A program made the position numbers and the translations under genes. A stretch of DNA of 53,406 nucleotides from Saprospiraceae bacterium. GTDB lineage: Bacteria > Bacteroidota > Bacteroidia > Chitinophagales > Saprospiraceae. Of the stretch, positions 39,805 to 51,300 are shown piece by piece. Where the stretch lies: the NCBI GenBank assembly GCA_019694255.1, contig JAIBCI010000024.1, positions 1 through 53,406 on the forward strand, given 5' to 3'. Positions within the stretch are counted from its first letter, which is position 1, and every line of letters begins with the position of its first letter. The notes beneath the pieces were generated by a model, which ran no database searches, was not told the origin of the DNA, and saw only the letters and a program-made list of their open reading frames with translations.

Positions 39805-39812
39805 CAAAGTTA
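39805..39812 (-). promoter_or_regulatory. -7 box, ruvX
   Basis: Reads TAACTTTG on the minus strand and ends 27 bases before the ruvX ATG. The region where a -33 element would fall overlaps the terminator of the gene upstream, so both signals sit within about 50 bases. Confidence 0.45.
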
Positions 39813-39816
39813 ACAT

Positions 39817-39856
39817 AAAAAAAAAGACCCCCTTAGGTCTTTACCTAAGAGGGGTC
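39817..39856 (-). terminator. Terminator of first T9SS array gene
   Basis: Arms GACCCC-CTTAGGT / ACCTAAG-A-GGGGTC, a 13-bp stem with one bulge and a short loop. On the minus strand it is followed by a run of nine T's. It sits 45 bases past the stop of the gene at 39901-43998 and upstream of the ruvX -7 box. Confidence 0.85.
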
Positions 39857-39900
39857 CCATCCCAAAAACAGTAAACTCTTTAGAACAAAACGAATTTAGC

Positions 39901-42900
39901 CTACTTTATAACAACCATTCTTCTGGTCTGAGAGTATCCTACGGCGTCAAGCTGATAATACAGCACACCGGTTACACCCAGTTGAGAATGATTTATTTCT
40001 ACACTGTTGTATCCTTTAACAGCGTTGAGTACCACACGGAACACTAACTTGCTGTTCAGATCGTACACTGACAATGTAGCATTGGAAGCACGTGGCATAT
40101 CAAAACCGATTCTCGTCTGTTCTGAGAATGGATTCGGCTGATTTTGGTACAGAACAAAACTGCTGTTGGCAGTACCGTTGCTTGTACGGAATCCAAGTCC
40201 TATTTCCATTTCATTCAGCTGAGCATCATATGCCTCTGCTTTAGTAATATTAGAGTTAATCTGTAGTGTGTTTGAAAGAGTACCAGTCGAAAGAGCCTTA
40301 AATTTGAGAGTAAAGAGTACCTGATTAGCACGAACAGCTGAATTGTCATTTTCTCCAAATGAACCATAGTTCCAGCTGAAGGTAACCAATCCTTCTTCAG
40401 CTCTTTGCCATCCGGTATTATCCTTGTTGATGTTACAGATACCGCCTGCGATATCTGTTAATTGTAGTTTCCTTTCATCGAATTGTAGTGTAAACTGGAA
40501 TCCTGCAAGTTTCTGATCTTGTGCGATCATAACCGGAACAGTTATTTCCTCATTTACAGAGAAGTTTGCCTCTTCAGTGACAAGGTTCATAGATTCTCTA
40601 TTCCTTGTACTGGCAGTATTCAAGCCGTTGTAACTTTCGTTGATGTCGCCGAGCTTGATTGCCTGAAGATTGCCGATATAAGATTGATTAAACTTGTTGA
40701 TGGATACTGATGTCGGATAGTTTTCATTCAGCAATTGATCATCCGTGTCAATAAACTTGTATGCTTTATCAACAAATATCCAGTTTCTGTTTTCCGGTAA
40801 TGTGGATACAGTTCCGAGGATCAGCTTGCGAAGTACTGCGATATCAGCAGAGGTAATCGTCTTGGAATTGTTGACATCCATTGCGATTATCTTGTATGGA
40901 TCTGTTACAGATTCCTTACCCAGAATATGTTTCTGAATTTTAACAATATCTGCAGTTGTAACGCCTTCCAGAGGATCTGAAGTCCGGTTTGCCTTTACAG
41001 TATACTGGTTTCCGTTCAACGGCATATCTATGAATGCATAAGAACCGTTGGCCTTTGATATCTGAGTCAGCATTGGATTAGAACCCTCCAAAGACACTTC
41101 CGTATTACTTAATGGAAGATTGCTGTTGATAGAAATCAGACCGGATACTGTTCCGTTCTTCAGGTTGCCTTTGTTGCAAGCGTGGTTATTATCTTGAATT
41201 TCTACAAAAGTGTTACAGGAAGACTGCAGACCTGTGATTGCATCTGTAACCCACAGGGTAACATTCTGCTGACCGAGATCACTACATCCAAAGCAACGGC
41301 TTTTAACTGTAGTATCTTGTGAAAAACTCAACACGACTCTATTGCCACATGGATGGTAACTTCCTTTGTCAACATCGCTGGCCCAAACGCATATCATTGC
41401 AGTATCTACCTTGCCGTCTCCATTGCTGTCCATTGGCATTAGATCAATGGCTACGCCAACCAGACAGTAAGGAGTTGGGGCTTTGCAGTTAACGATGGTG
41501 AAATCACGCTCACGTGCAATTTTATTTCCGCATTTGTCTTCTATTGTATACTTTACTCTGTGCTTACCCAGTTTATAACGGCCGGAAGCATTGATTGTAC
41601 CACCCACACCTTTGGATGTATACTCGTATCTTCCGTCTCTGTTAAGATCTATGAAGTACTCCCATACAAGCTCATTGGCAGGTGTGCAATCGTCGGTAGC
41701 ATCAACAATTAAGGTAGCGATTCCGCTGGTGCAGCTGTCAAGAGTACAGAAAGTTGTATCGGCAAATGAACCATGGAAAGTTGGATCTACCGAATTGTGC
41801 ACCTTAATAATTTGTTGGTGAACAGCTGTATAATATTCATATCTGCGTGTTGCTGTATTGTATTTGAATTGACACCAGTCAATGGCCTTCCAGGTTCTGA
41901 TAAGCTTATAACAAGCATCCGAACCGTTGACAAAATGGAATACTTGATCCTCGCTGCTGAAACCAAGCAAATCACATTTATCTTCATTAATTGCTCTTGG
42001 TCTTCCCATTTTCTCAACAGTGAGTGTATTGGGATCAAGACATCCTGTCAGTATAGTGTCAAGAGGCCAGATGATATCTTCAAAATCAAAAGGGTGATAG
42101 TTTTCAATCGTGATAATTTGCTTACAGGTATCTACACCATTGTTATCTTTCACTTCCCAGTATCTGATGATCTCACCAACATTACACTGTGTGCGGTTAT
42201 CGACATACCAGCTTGATGTCTTGAGGCTGCAATTGTCATAAGCATATCCATTGTGAATCGTAAGATGCACTGAATCATGGTTAGGTCCCCAGAAAGTGAT
42301 CGTGTTGTAACCCGTTGGTTGTGTTGTATTCTCTATGACCTTACCGAATACATTCAGATTGTTTAAGTCAACATGTACATCACAGCCGATCGTAATATTA
42401 TCCGGTGCCTTGCAGATAGGCTTGATCTTGTCCTGAACTTCAACTTCAACCATACAGTCATTGTAATTGCCGTGCTTATCTTTTGCGCGGAATACAACCA
42501 TTATTTTCTTGCCAACATCTTCACAACAGAATTCAACATATGGGAGGAATGGGTCAAGAACATTATCTCTGTCACACGGGCCATCCACCATTCTTCTGAC
42601 AAGGAATGAATCGATATGGCAATCATCGTAACTGCCGTCATCAAATGTCTTTGCATATACATGAGCGCGTCCGTCAAGACTGATGGCAACTACCGTTTCA
42701 CGGTCGCAGACAACAACAGGAGCGGTCTTGTCAACTACTTCTACATTGATTGTACAGCTGCTGGAGTTATAGCAGTCATCGTATGCAATGTAAGTCACGG
42801 CATTGCTACCGGCAGGAAGAACTACTCTTCCGCCATTTGAATTCTTTAGAAATCCACCTGGATATTCGATATCTACCCTGGATACTTTTCCGCAACTGTC

Positions 42901-43998
42901 AAAAACAACTGCAGGAGGAAGTGTTACAGTTCCTTCACATCTGTAATTTCCGTCAGTAGTTACTTCAAAGCTGTAAGGACAATGCAAATATGGTGCCTCG
43001 TTATCTATAATTTCGAGGATCTGAATACAGGTCCTGACTCTTTCTGTGCTACACCACCATTCACGGATGGTCCACATCCGCATGATCTTATGTACACAAT
43101 TGATCGTACCAAGATCAATATCTTCATAAGTCGTCGCAACATTACAATAGATATCAATGATTGGCCACAATTTGATGGTGTCAACATCAACCGGAGATTT
43201 GGATACCGTATCGCAATACAACGGAACGCCGGTAACATCCGGATGAGGATGTCCTTTGGAATCCAGTTTGATCCTGCCATAGACAATATCCTTGCAGTTG
43301 ATTGCACTGTAATTTAATAATGTGCGATCATATGGACATTTAACTTTTGAAGTATCAAATCTCTTCAACAGGATTGTATCCTTGCATGGAGCTGATTTAT
43401 TACCGTAGTAATCAATTGCCATCCAAGTGCGAATAACCTGTTTGATATAAAATAAATTGCAGGTCAGTGGTGTGATCTGCTCATCCAATAATACGAGTGA
43501 GTCATTTCTACCAGCAATTAATGTACAATTGTCCACGACTGTTGGTTTCCTTACCGCAGCAAAGAAACATGGCACTGTATCATTATGGCAGGTAATAACC
43601 GGAGCCAGCTTGTCTTCTACAACAAGGTCTCCCCAGCACTTATTTCCTGAAATGACTTCAGTAATTTCAACCTGAAGCGCTTTGCCAATTTCATTTTCTG
43701 TTACCATTGGAGATGTCGGAATTGCCTTTTTGTAACTCAACACCCTGACGACATACTGCCCCCCCGGGCATGCGTTGAGTGTGTCATTAATCACCATAGC
43801 TGCTGTAACTATGGCTTGACAATTCTGGTCCAATGAAATTTGTACCTTTCCATTACAGGCCAATGAACATTGAGCCTTGATTAGGTTGCCTTGTGTAAGG
43901 AAAGAAAGCAAGGCAATAGCCAATGTCAGACTGTTCCTGGCGAACCAGTTTAAATTTTTACCTGACAATCGGAGCGAAGTAAAACCCGTTTTCTCCAT
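39901..43998 (-). CDS. T9SS protein with dockerin and cohesin-like domains
   Basis: A 1365-residue secreted protein. A signal peptide ends near 'NLIKAQ' (about residue 43). Cys-rich beta-sandwich modules of HYR type follow ('VVDKTAPVVVC', 'VQDKIKPICKAPDNITIGC'), each ending in a DxxxP boundary. Near 950-1010 lies a carboxypeptidase-regulatory-like domain, then a dockerin-like pair at about 1010-1060 ('TTADIVKIQKHILG', 'DVNNSKTITSADIAVLRKLI'), a cohesin-like domain at about 1145-1265, and a type A T9SS sorting domain ('QNQPNPFSEQTRIGFDMP' ... 'GVLYYQLDAVGYSQTRRMV'). It is a surface or released protein; its binding role is inferred. It shares N-terminal and C-terminal modules with the three neighbours to the right. 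A strong terminator follows. Confidence 0.88.
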   Translation of the reverse strand: MEKTGFTSLRLSGKNLNWFARNSLTLAIALLSFLTQGNLIKAQCSLACNGKVQISLDQNCQAIVTAAMVINDTLNACPGGQYVVRVLSYKKAIPTSPMVTENEIGKALQVEITEVISGNKCWGDLVVEDKLAPVITCHNDTVPCFFAAVRKPTVVDNCTLIAGRNDSLVLLDEQITPLTCNLFYIKQVIRTWMAIDYYGNKSAPCKDTILLKRFDTSKVKCPYDRTLLNYSAINCKDIVYGRIKLDSKGHPHPDVTGVPLYCDTVSKSPVDVDTIKLWPIIDIYCNVATTYEDIDLGTINCVHKIMRMWTIREWWCSTERVRTCIQILEIIDNEAPYLHCPYSFEVTTDGNYRCEGTVTLPPAVVFDSCGKVSRVDIEYPGGFLKNSNGGRVVLPAGSNAVTYIAYDDCYNSSSCTINVEVVDKTAPVVVCDRETVVAISLDGRAHVYAKTFDDGSYDDCHIDSFLVRRMVDGPCDRDNVLDPFLPYVEFCCEDVGKKIMVVFRAKDKHGNYNDCMVEVEVQDKIKPICKAPDNITIGCDVHVDLNNLNVFGKVIENTTQPTGYNTITFWGPNHDSVHLTIHNGYAYDNCSLKTSSWYVDNRTQCNVGEIIRYWEVKDNNGVDTCKQIITIENYHPFDFEDIIWPLDTILTGCLDPNTLTVEKMGRPRAINEDKCDLLGFSSEDQVFHFVNGSDACYKLIRTWKAIDWCQFKYNTATRRYEYYTAVHQQIIKVHNSVDPTFHGSFADTTFCTLDSCTSGIATLIVDATDDCTPANELVWEYFIDLNRDGRYEYTSKGVGGTINASGRYKLGKHRVKYTIEDKCGNKIARERDFTIVNCKAPTPYCLVGVAIDLMPMDSNGDGKVDTAMICVWASDVDKGSYHPCGNRVVLSFSQDTTVKSRCFGCSDLGQQNVTLWVTDAITGLQSSCNTFVEIQDNNHACNKGNLKNGTVSGLISINSNLPLSNTEVSLEGSNPMLTQISKANGSYAFIDMPLNGNQYTVKANRTSDPLEGVTTADIVKIQKHILGKESVTDPYKIIAMDVNNSKTITSADIAVLRKLILGTVSTLPENRNWIFVDKAYKFIDTDDQLLNENYPTSVSINKFNQSYIGNLQAIKLGDINESYNGLNTASTRNRESMNLVTEEANFSVNEEITVPVMIAQDQKLAGFQFTLQFDERKLQLTDIAGGICNINKDNTGWQRAEEGLVTFSWNYGSFGENDNSAVRANQVLFTLKFKALSTGTLSNTLQINSNITKAEAYDAQLNEMEIGLGFRTSNGTANSSFVLYQNQPNPFSEQTRIGFDMPRASNATLSVYDLNSKLVFRVVLNAVKGYNSVEINHSQLGVTGVLYYQLDAVGYSQTRRMVVIK

Positions 43999-44555
43999 GA
44001 GATCTATTTGTTTAATTGATTAAAAAATACAAGCCTGTTCCAGTCAGGGTTACACCATGACATGGTTAGAGAAGGTCATGAACAGGAGCAAACGGAGATT
44101 ATTCGTGAAATAAAAATCTCAGTTTAAAACCCGACATGGGTCTAGAATCATTCAGTTGGAAAAATCAAGCTAAATAGCGCTTGCTACAGAGAGGTACTGT
44201 TATTATTCTTCGAGTTGTGAAAGGCCTTGGGAAGACCAGTTTTGTATTTAATTTATTTTATATCTGTTTGCTTTTTTAATTCAGCTATTTACAGATATAA
44301 TATTAACTAATACAAGGCAAATGTATACATATTAAACTTTTCCAAATATATACTACAAGTGGGTATATTTTATATTAATGTATTTTAATATATATAATTG
44401 CTTATTTTATAGCTTGTTGCTAACCAGGTTCGCTATTATTTTTCTTGAAAAGCTTTACACATGGCCTTTACCTGGTCTTGCGAATCCCCTTAAATGCAGC
44501 ATCCCTGACCGGAATAGACCTGCCAGGGATGCCATTTTTATGGTTGTATTATTTA
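43999..44555. other. Intergenic between array genes
   Basis: About 557 AT-rich bases. It holds a 9-bp inverted repeat at 44499-44532 and presumably the promoter of the gene starting at 43998, though no exact -7 box was found near it. An open frame of 64 codons on the plus strand has no support. Confidence 0.5.
44499..44532. terminator. Inverted repeat, possible terminator
   Basis: Perfect 9-bp arms GCATCCCTG / CAGGGATGC with a 16-base loop, 24 bases past the stop of the minus-strand gene 44556-48359. The T-rich tail (CATTTTTAT) is on the plus-strand side, so on the minus strand it lacks a T-tract. It could stop either strand weakly. Confidence 0.4.
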
Positions 44556-47500
44556 TTATCTTGATAAGATAATCTTGCCTTTTTTAAGGTAGTCGCCAAC
44601 CACGAATTTATAGTGGTAAATTCCTGCACCGCTAAGTTGTTCAGCCTGAATTTGAATCCTGTTGATACCTTGATGGGCAGGGGACCATCGTGAAATGATA
44701 ACCTTACCATCACTGCCAATAACCTCTAAATAGGTATCAACCTCACTGTTAGACTGAAACTGAAATACACAACTTTCACTAAATGGATTGGGCGCTTGTC
44801 TGAAATCATCAATCTCCGGAATTTCGTTACGGCCCTGAACAGGCTGCATATGAACAACCAAAGGATAAGCTGAATAACCAGAAGTGTAAATTTCATTTCC
44901 ATCGAATGCTGTCTCGGTAATTAACTCTGAAAACAGACTCTTGTTAACGTCCTTCCAAATGATTGCCATAACCTTGTCACCAGACTGAATACGTTGAGGG
45001 TAATCAACTTGATAGGAGATGAATAGCTCATTATCTTTTACGGAAAACTGATCTTCCCCGAGCGCTTCACCTTCTTGATTACGATTGAAGACGATAATCC
45101 TGTCCGGAACAGCGATTTCCGGATTAAAATGAATTTTAAGCTGCAGGCCTTCGAATGTCAACTCCTGTTCCGCAACAAATGAACTGATATGCCGGTATCC
45201 TTCAAACAACTGAGCATCTTGCGTTCTCAGGCTATAGTATCGTACACGGGAGTTGAGCTGACTTGACTGTATTCCTTTTATCCCGCTGACATCACCCACT
45301 TTCACGCCGGTGAAATCAACCGTGAGATCGCTTGTTACAGGACCTTTACTTACATTTTCAGGTAATGATTCATGCAATGGATACTCAAGATCGGAAAAAG
45401 CATATCCTGCAGGTATGAAACGCCATGACGTGTTACCAGGGATTTCTGAAATTTTGCCTAACATCAATTTGCGAAGCAACGTAATGTCTAGGGTACTGAT
45501 ATATCCATCCCGGTTAACATCAGCAGCAATCCACTCCAGCGGATCAGTAAAAAGGTCTACTCCCAGGATATGTTTTTGAATACGTATGATGTCCTGGGTA
45601 CTGATATTCTCCAACCAGTCTGAACTTCCGCTTGGCTGAAGTATAACTTTGTCTCCGGTAGTTATGCCACGGATTTCAAATTTTCCTTCTGAATTACTCA
45701 TGCTATAAGCGTGACTCATCATATCATTCACAATTACATTGTTCAGCATACGCTTGCCGGGAGCTGAGATTAATCCGGATACACTGACCTTATCACCTGT
45801 AAGATTATTACAGAATCCGTTAGGATCATCCACATCCAGCCTTGCCATACACTGTGCAAGGTTACCGGACTTATCTTTTACAAACACATTAAACGGCCAA
45901 AGTGAATCAGGAAACTTTTTATGCTGGGAACAAGGCAAATACCGGCATGTATCATTCGGATCATTAACGCTGAATGAAATCGTTAGCATATTGCCGGGTG
46001 TGCAGTTATCATGGTAACTTGGCAACAGTAAATCTCTCGCAGTAACTTTTGCACTGTCATTGATCTGTATATCCCTTTTTACAGTTCGGCATCCTATGAC
46101 CGGGGCGATCTTATCGACGACTTCAACAATTACAGTATCTTTTGCAACATGGTTACAACCATCAGTCACGGTAAAAATCACCTCATAACGACCTAATGGA
46201 TAAATACCTGAAGCATTGGCGCCACCATTATTATAACTGTTAATAACTGACTTAATCACATTACATCCCGTAATCTGAAGTGGCTCTAAAACAATGAATG
46301 GATTACAAATTGTATCATCTACACAATGGAAAGTATCTTTTGGTCCCTTTAGCTTTGGTGCATTAAAGTCCTTCAGTGTAAGCATTTGAGTATTTGAGAA
46401 ACTCGCATAGCCACATGTAGCAACACTTTTCCATTGACGGAATATTTTCATACATGAATCCGGAGGTGCTACAGGCATACTATCCTTATAAGTAAATTTA
46501 ATTACATTGCATGAATCATTAAAAACAAATGGCTTACTTTTAATTGAATCAGGATGATTATTTACACAGGCTGGCAGTATCGTATCCTTTGGCCATGAAA
46601 TAATGGGAGTTACCATTGGATTGCGAACAGTTATGTATTGTGTACAAGTACTATCAACACCACCATTACTAAGGTAAATGATAAATTTACGCTTGATCAC
46701 ACCTGTTTTGCAAGAATCCAATACATTCGAATCCCTGTAAGTAATATTTGTGCCAAGACTTGAACAGATATTGTTGATAATAGGCTCACCCGTATTTTTA
46801 AGATTATAAATGTCCTTGGTGCAATTGACGGTTATGTTAGAAGGGCAGTTTATAAGTGACAGATTTTTATTCTGGATTATTACCTGAATCATACAAATAT
46901 TAGCATTGCCGTATGTATCAACAACTTTAAGAACAATCATTTCTGTTCTACCAAGATCATTGCAACAAAACTGAATCTCATCTCTGAATGTCGTATCCAT
47001 GGGTCTGCCGCATTGATTTGTCATTCTTCTGATCAGTACTGTATCTATGCCGCAATTGTCACTGTAGTATACAAACTTTGACAAATAGGCAAGATTGAGA
47101 TTGACAATACCATTGGCACCCAATGAGAGTACAAGAGCAGGGGGGCAGACAATATTGGGTGCTGATCTGTCTTCTACAACAACATGACTAACACAGGTAT
47201 CAGCGTTTCCACAAGGATCTATTGCAATATATTGCATCAGATGGTTCCCGGGAACTAATGATATTACTTTACCCGGCGTTGAAAGATAGGCGTTGTCAAC
47301 CCGTACATAATAGACCAGCTGATCTGAAGGGCTGCAGTCATCACTGGCCAACACCCTTGGGATCGCGTAGTTTACAGCGCATGATGATCCTGAAGTTATC
47401 AACGTTACATCAGCCGGACAATTTATATGTGGTCTCGTAGTATCCGCTACCAGAATTTCCTGACGATACATCCGGTTGGACCGAAGGCACCAATCCATGA

Positions 47501-48359
47501 CAACCCAAAGCCTGACAATTTTATACATGCCACCACATACAATTATAGTGTCATCTTTATGAGAAGTAACCATGTCACACATAGGCGTTACAGGCTGACC
47601 ATGAAAATTGGGTTCACCGCTATCTTGTAGTCCTAGTTGACAATATATTGTATCATCTGCAGGAAATACAATGCTGTCCAATGGAATTTTTTTGAAGTAG
47701 ACATCCTTGCTACAAAGTGAAGAATTCATATAATCATCAATCACCGTATAATCAACATGCATTACACCTGAAAACAATGGGTCACAACTTTTTTTCTGAT
47801 ATGCTAAATCATATCTTATGGTCAGATTGATATCGCAATTATCAGTCGCACTAACTAGCTTTTCATAATTAACCGAAAACGGGTCAATAGAACATAGGAA
47901 AGTATCGTTGGCACATTGCACATTTGGCTTCAATTTGTCTTCGACTTTCAGAATAGCCCAGCAGGAATTACCGGTTGTGGTATCTGTAACTTTAACACTT
48001 CTTGATAGACCAATATCACTACAGTCTGCATAATTTTTGCCAGTCTCCAGAATGACAGCTTTGAACTTTGCGTACGAAGGTAATTTATCACTGATTATCA
48101 TTGCAGGGGTTATCATAGCCTTTCCCGCCTGATCTAAAGACAATTGAACCGAACCGTAACAGGGCAGTCCTCCGCTGACAGATCCGATTCGAATGTCATC
48201 CAACGGCCATGGTCCGGATACAGGCCAGTCATCTGGTCCGGCCTGTATCGTGAAGCTCATGGATGCAATCCAGCACATCATTACTACAGAAATAAATGAT
48301 TTTCTTCTGTAATAAATCCATTTTGGGATGGGACTTATTTGAATAGATGGATATTTCAT
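44556..48359 (-). CDS. T9SS protein with HYR-like and dockerin modules
   Basis: About 1267 residues. The ATG at 48359 follows the stop of the upstream gene by 19 bases; a frame to 48392 would need TTG. A long signal peptide spans 'RRKSFISVVMMCWIASMSF'. The N-terminal module ('GSVQLSLDQAGKAMITPAMI') matches that of the 39901 gene. Several HYR-like modules follow, including vicinal cysteines in 'IQFCCNDLG'. The dockerin-like pair at about 920-970 contains a canonical calcium loop in 'DVNRDGYISTLDITLLRKLM'. A diverged cohesin-like domain and a T9SS sorting domain ('QAPNPFSESCVFQFQ' ... 'GIYHYKFVVGDYLKKG') end it. Probably co-transcribed with the gene at 48379. Function unknown. Confidence 0.86.
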   Translation of the reverse strand: MKYPSIQISPIPKWIYYRRKSFISVVMMCWIASMSFTIQAGPDDWPVSGPWPLDDIRIGSVSGGLPCYGSVQLSLDQAGKAMITPAMIISDKLPSYAKFKAVILETGKNYADCSDIGLSRSVKVTDTTTGNSCWAILKVEDKLKPNVQCANDTFLCSIDPFSVNYEKLVSATDNCDINLTIRYDLAYQKKSCDPLFSGVMHVDYTVIDDYMNSSLCSKDVYFKKIPLDSIVFPADDTIYCQLGLQDSGEPNFHGQPVTPMCDMVTSHKDDTIIVCGGMYKIVRLWVVMDWCLRSNRMYRQEILVADTTRPHINCPADVTLITSGSSCAVNYAIPRVLASDDCSPSDQLVYYVRVDNAYLSTPGKVISLVPGNHLMQYIAIDPCGNADTCVSHVVVEDRSAPNIVCPPALVLSLGANGIVNLNLAYLSKFVYYSDNCGIDTVLIRRMTNQCGRPMDTTFRDEIQFCCNDLGRTEMIVLKVVDTYGNANICMIQVIIQNKNLSLINCPSNITVNCTKDIYNLKNTGEPIINNICSSLGTNITYRDSNVLDSCKTGVIKRKFIIYLSNGGVDSTCTQYITVRNPMVTPIISWPKDTILPACVNNHPDSIKSKPFVFNDSCNVIKFTYKDSMPVAPPDSCMKIFRQWKSVATCGYASFSNTQMLTLKDFNAPKLKGPKDTFHCVDDTICNPFIVLEPLQITGCNVIKSVINSYNNGGANASGIYPLGRYEVIFTVTDGCNHVAKDTVIVEVVDKIAPVIGCRTVKRDIQINDSAKVTARDLLLPSYHDNCTPGNMLTISFSVNDPNDTCRYLPCSQHKKFPDSLWPFNVFVKDKSGNLAQCMARLDVDDPNGFCNNLTGDKVSVSGLISAPGKRMLNNVIVNDMMSHAYSMSNSEGKFEIRGITTGDKVILQPSGSSDWLENISTQDIIRIQKHILGVDLFTDPLEWIAADVNRDGYISTLDITLLRKLMLGKISEIPGNTSWRFIPAGYAFSDLEYPLHESLPENVSKGPVTSDLTVDFTGVKVGDVSGIKGIQSSQLNSRVRYYSLRTQDAQLFEGYRHISSFVAEQELTFEGLQLKIHFNPEIAVPDRIIVFNRNQEGEALGEDQFSVKDNELFISYQVDYPQRIQSGDKVMAIIWKDVNKSLFSELITETAFDGNEIYTSGYSAYPLVVHMQPVQGRNEIPEIDDFRQAPNPFSESCVFQFQSNSEVDTYLEVIGSDGKVIISRWSPAHQGINRIQIQAEQLSGAGIYHYKFVVGDYLKKGKIILSR

Positions 48360-48378
48360 TACTAGATTCTTTATGTTC

Positions 48379-51300
48379 TTATTCAATAACAATTTTATCT
48401 GACCATGTACCCTGACTTGATATAATCCTCAGTATATACATCCCTGCGGGACCAAATTCATTTTTATTAATTACTATCTCGCAGAATTCAGATTTAGGTT
48501 GCTTGCAGGAATATGATTTGATTTTCCCCTCTTGGTTGATCAGCTCATAATAGATATCGGATTCACTGCCGTTTCTCATTATCACATGGTAACTATCCTG
48601 AACCGGATTTGGTCCCCAGTGAATCACCTCAAATCGGTTTGAAGCCTCAGAAGGGCGAACAATCAAATGGCGACTAGACATTTCCTGATCTACCATTTCA
48701 CACTCACCTGTTGTTTCAACAATCAGTGATCCAAGTTTGTCAGCTTCAGAGGTCTTGATAGGAATACTTAGAATAATATCATTCTCATTATAGTGAATGG
48801 TATGAGCACGATGGGCTATAATTTGAAATACGCCATTTTTATTAATTACAATTTCATGATCATATCCTTCCTCAATAAACAACGAGGTGATGGATGGATC
48901 AAATAATCCAGACACATTGGAAGTTAAATTTAACTGAAAACCCAGAACATCGATATCATTCTTTGTTCTGAATACAAGACTGTTTTGTTCAATTCGGTAA
49001 TATATTACGAAAGTTGTTTGCAGTCTCTGGGCAATAGATGAATTGACATCGCCAAGTTTAATACCCGTAAAGTCCATCACAGAACCGTTTTCTCTTATAA
49101 TGCCTCCCGGAACACTGCTCCTGTAATAATCAGGCCAAGGATTATTAGGTTGAGTAAATACGATGTTCTTATCCATAAAAAGGTAAGACTTTTTTACCGG
49201 GAGCTCTGTGGTGATTCCAAGAATAAGTCTTCTGAGCCAGGTGATATCATTGATATTAATCTTTTCATTCATGTCAACATCAGCAGATAATATCTCGTAA
49301 GGATTTTCTAAAATTGATTTTCCTAAGATATGCTGCTGAATTTTTACAATATCTGCAGTTGACACTCCACGAACGGGCTCATCATTACAACTTGCCTCAA
49401 GTATAAACCGCGTTCCTACGTTCATTCCATTAAAAGTATATCCTCCAAGTGAATTGGTATTTTGCCTGTCAAAGTGTACTGAATCCTTCATGATTACTTC
49501 AACATTTTCGAGTGGTTTGCCTGTTGAAGTACTGATGATTCCAGTAATATTCGATGTTTTAATATTTCCTGGACATACCCCGTTCAGATCATATACGGTA
49601 ATAAATGTTCTCGCACTGGAATAATTACCGCATTCATCCCACACAAATATTTCAAGTTCCTGAACGCCAATCTCGTCACATCCAAATATGCGGATACTGT
49701 CAGCAGGGTCCTTTGAAAAAGAGAAGTGCAATTGATAAGAAGGAGTACAATTATCTTCGCTTTTATTATTAAAACGGCTTGCATTTACAATGGCCATCAC
49801 ACGATCAGCCATCAACTGTAAGTTAGTGCTTAGGCCATAATGAACTGTAATTGCAGGAGCTTTGCCATCTTTGACGGTAACAAACTGAACCGACTGACTC
49901 ATATTATGACATGAATCCTCTGCAGTATAAATAACCTTGTGTTTTCCCATTGGAAAAATGCCGCCAGCATTACCTCCATTACCCGAACGATCTGTAAGTC
50001 CATCCGAGTAATAATCTACTGAATAACTAATACGGATATTGCTGGTCTGTCCACAATCACTAGCAGTAACATCACTGAGTTTAAAATTGGCTGCCCCGCA
50101 ATTTGGAGAAAGGCTATAAAGAAGCGTATCTTTTATTCCTAACAGTACAGGTGGAATCGTATCCATTATCTTTATTTCCTGATCAAATTTGTAGTATCCA
50201 TTTTCGGGAACTCGTGGATCAGGCGAAAAAGAAGGGTTATATATGCACCAGTTTACGACTATCCAGTGTCGGAGGATTTTTGCACATACGCCACCTCGGT
50301 TAAACGAATATTTATCATCCTTACTGGAAACCGTAACATTATCACATTCATATTCAACGATGATCGGTTTGCCGGCATCAATCGTATCTGTATTTACACG
50401 GCAGGCAAAGATTGTCTTATGTTCAGGCCAACGAAGTTGATTCGGATCTAAACCATTGAATGTACTTTTTGGAGTTATTGTTATCTTTTGAGTTTTACTT
50501 ACAAATACGCCGCTGCTGTCGTATACGGTAAAAATTCTTTCAATGGTGCCATAACCACATGCATTTATTTTTCGAATAATTCTCTCTTCAAGAACCGGAC
50601 TATAACAATTATCCCTGTAATCTGCTTTCATCGCAGAATAAAGACTGTCCAGATCTGTACCGCAGTTTATTGTAATGTCTGGTGGTACATTCAGAATCGG
50701 ATCAATCTTATCCTTTACTGTGATCATTACCATGCACTCCACATAATGATTTAAGTAAAAGCTATCATCCACTATTCCCGAACCCGGATAAATATCATAC
50801 GCTCTTAAAATGATTGGAATGGGTGAATTACTGATGTCACGGCAACAGAAATGAACTTCATCATCGAACTTATTGAATGGATTCTGTGCGGGTTGGCAAG
50901 AATAACCGATGGGTAAGTTCATCCGCTTAGCCTTAAAAAAAACGTGTCCGCATTCATCATACGATCCTCCATCGAGGTGCGATGCAGGGACAAAACCCAC
51001 CCCATCTGAATTGAGATTAACTACTGCCTCTGGCATACAAGCCATGTTGGGGGCCTGGCTATCTAATACGACCAGCACCATTGTATCACAAAATGTTGAA
51101 CTACAATTATCGACCGCACAATACACGATTCGATAAATACCAGTACCAAAATTGACAGTGCCACCATTTGTTGACAGCGTTGTTTTAACAGCATTGACAG
51201 TAACTGATCTTAGCGTACATCCTGGCATGAGATTAATGGTAGCAGGAGGCAAAACAACGTCCGTGTCACAGCGCCCAGGCGTGCTAATTACAATAACCCT

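Noticed and set aside
41773-42216. 147-codon plus-strand frame
   Set aside because: Antisense to the Cys-rich modules of the 39901 gene; low GC and repeated codons explain the open frame.
48360-48392. Upstream extension of the 44556 T9SS gene
   Set aside because: It needs TTG and overlaps the end of the previous gene; the ATG at 48359 leaves the signal peptide intact.
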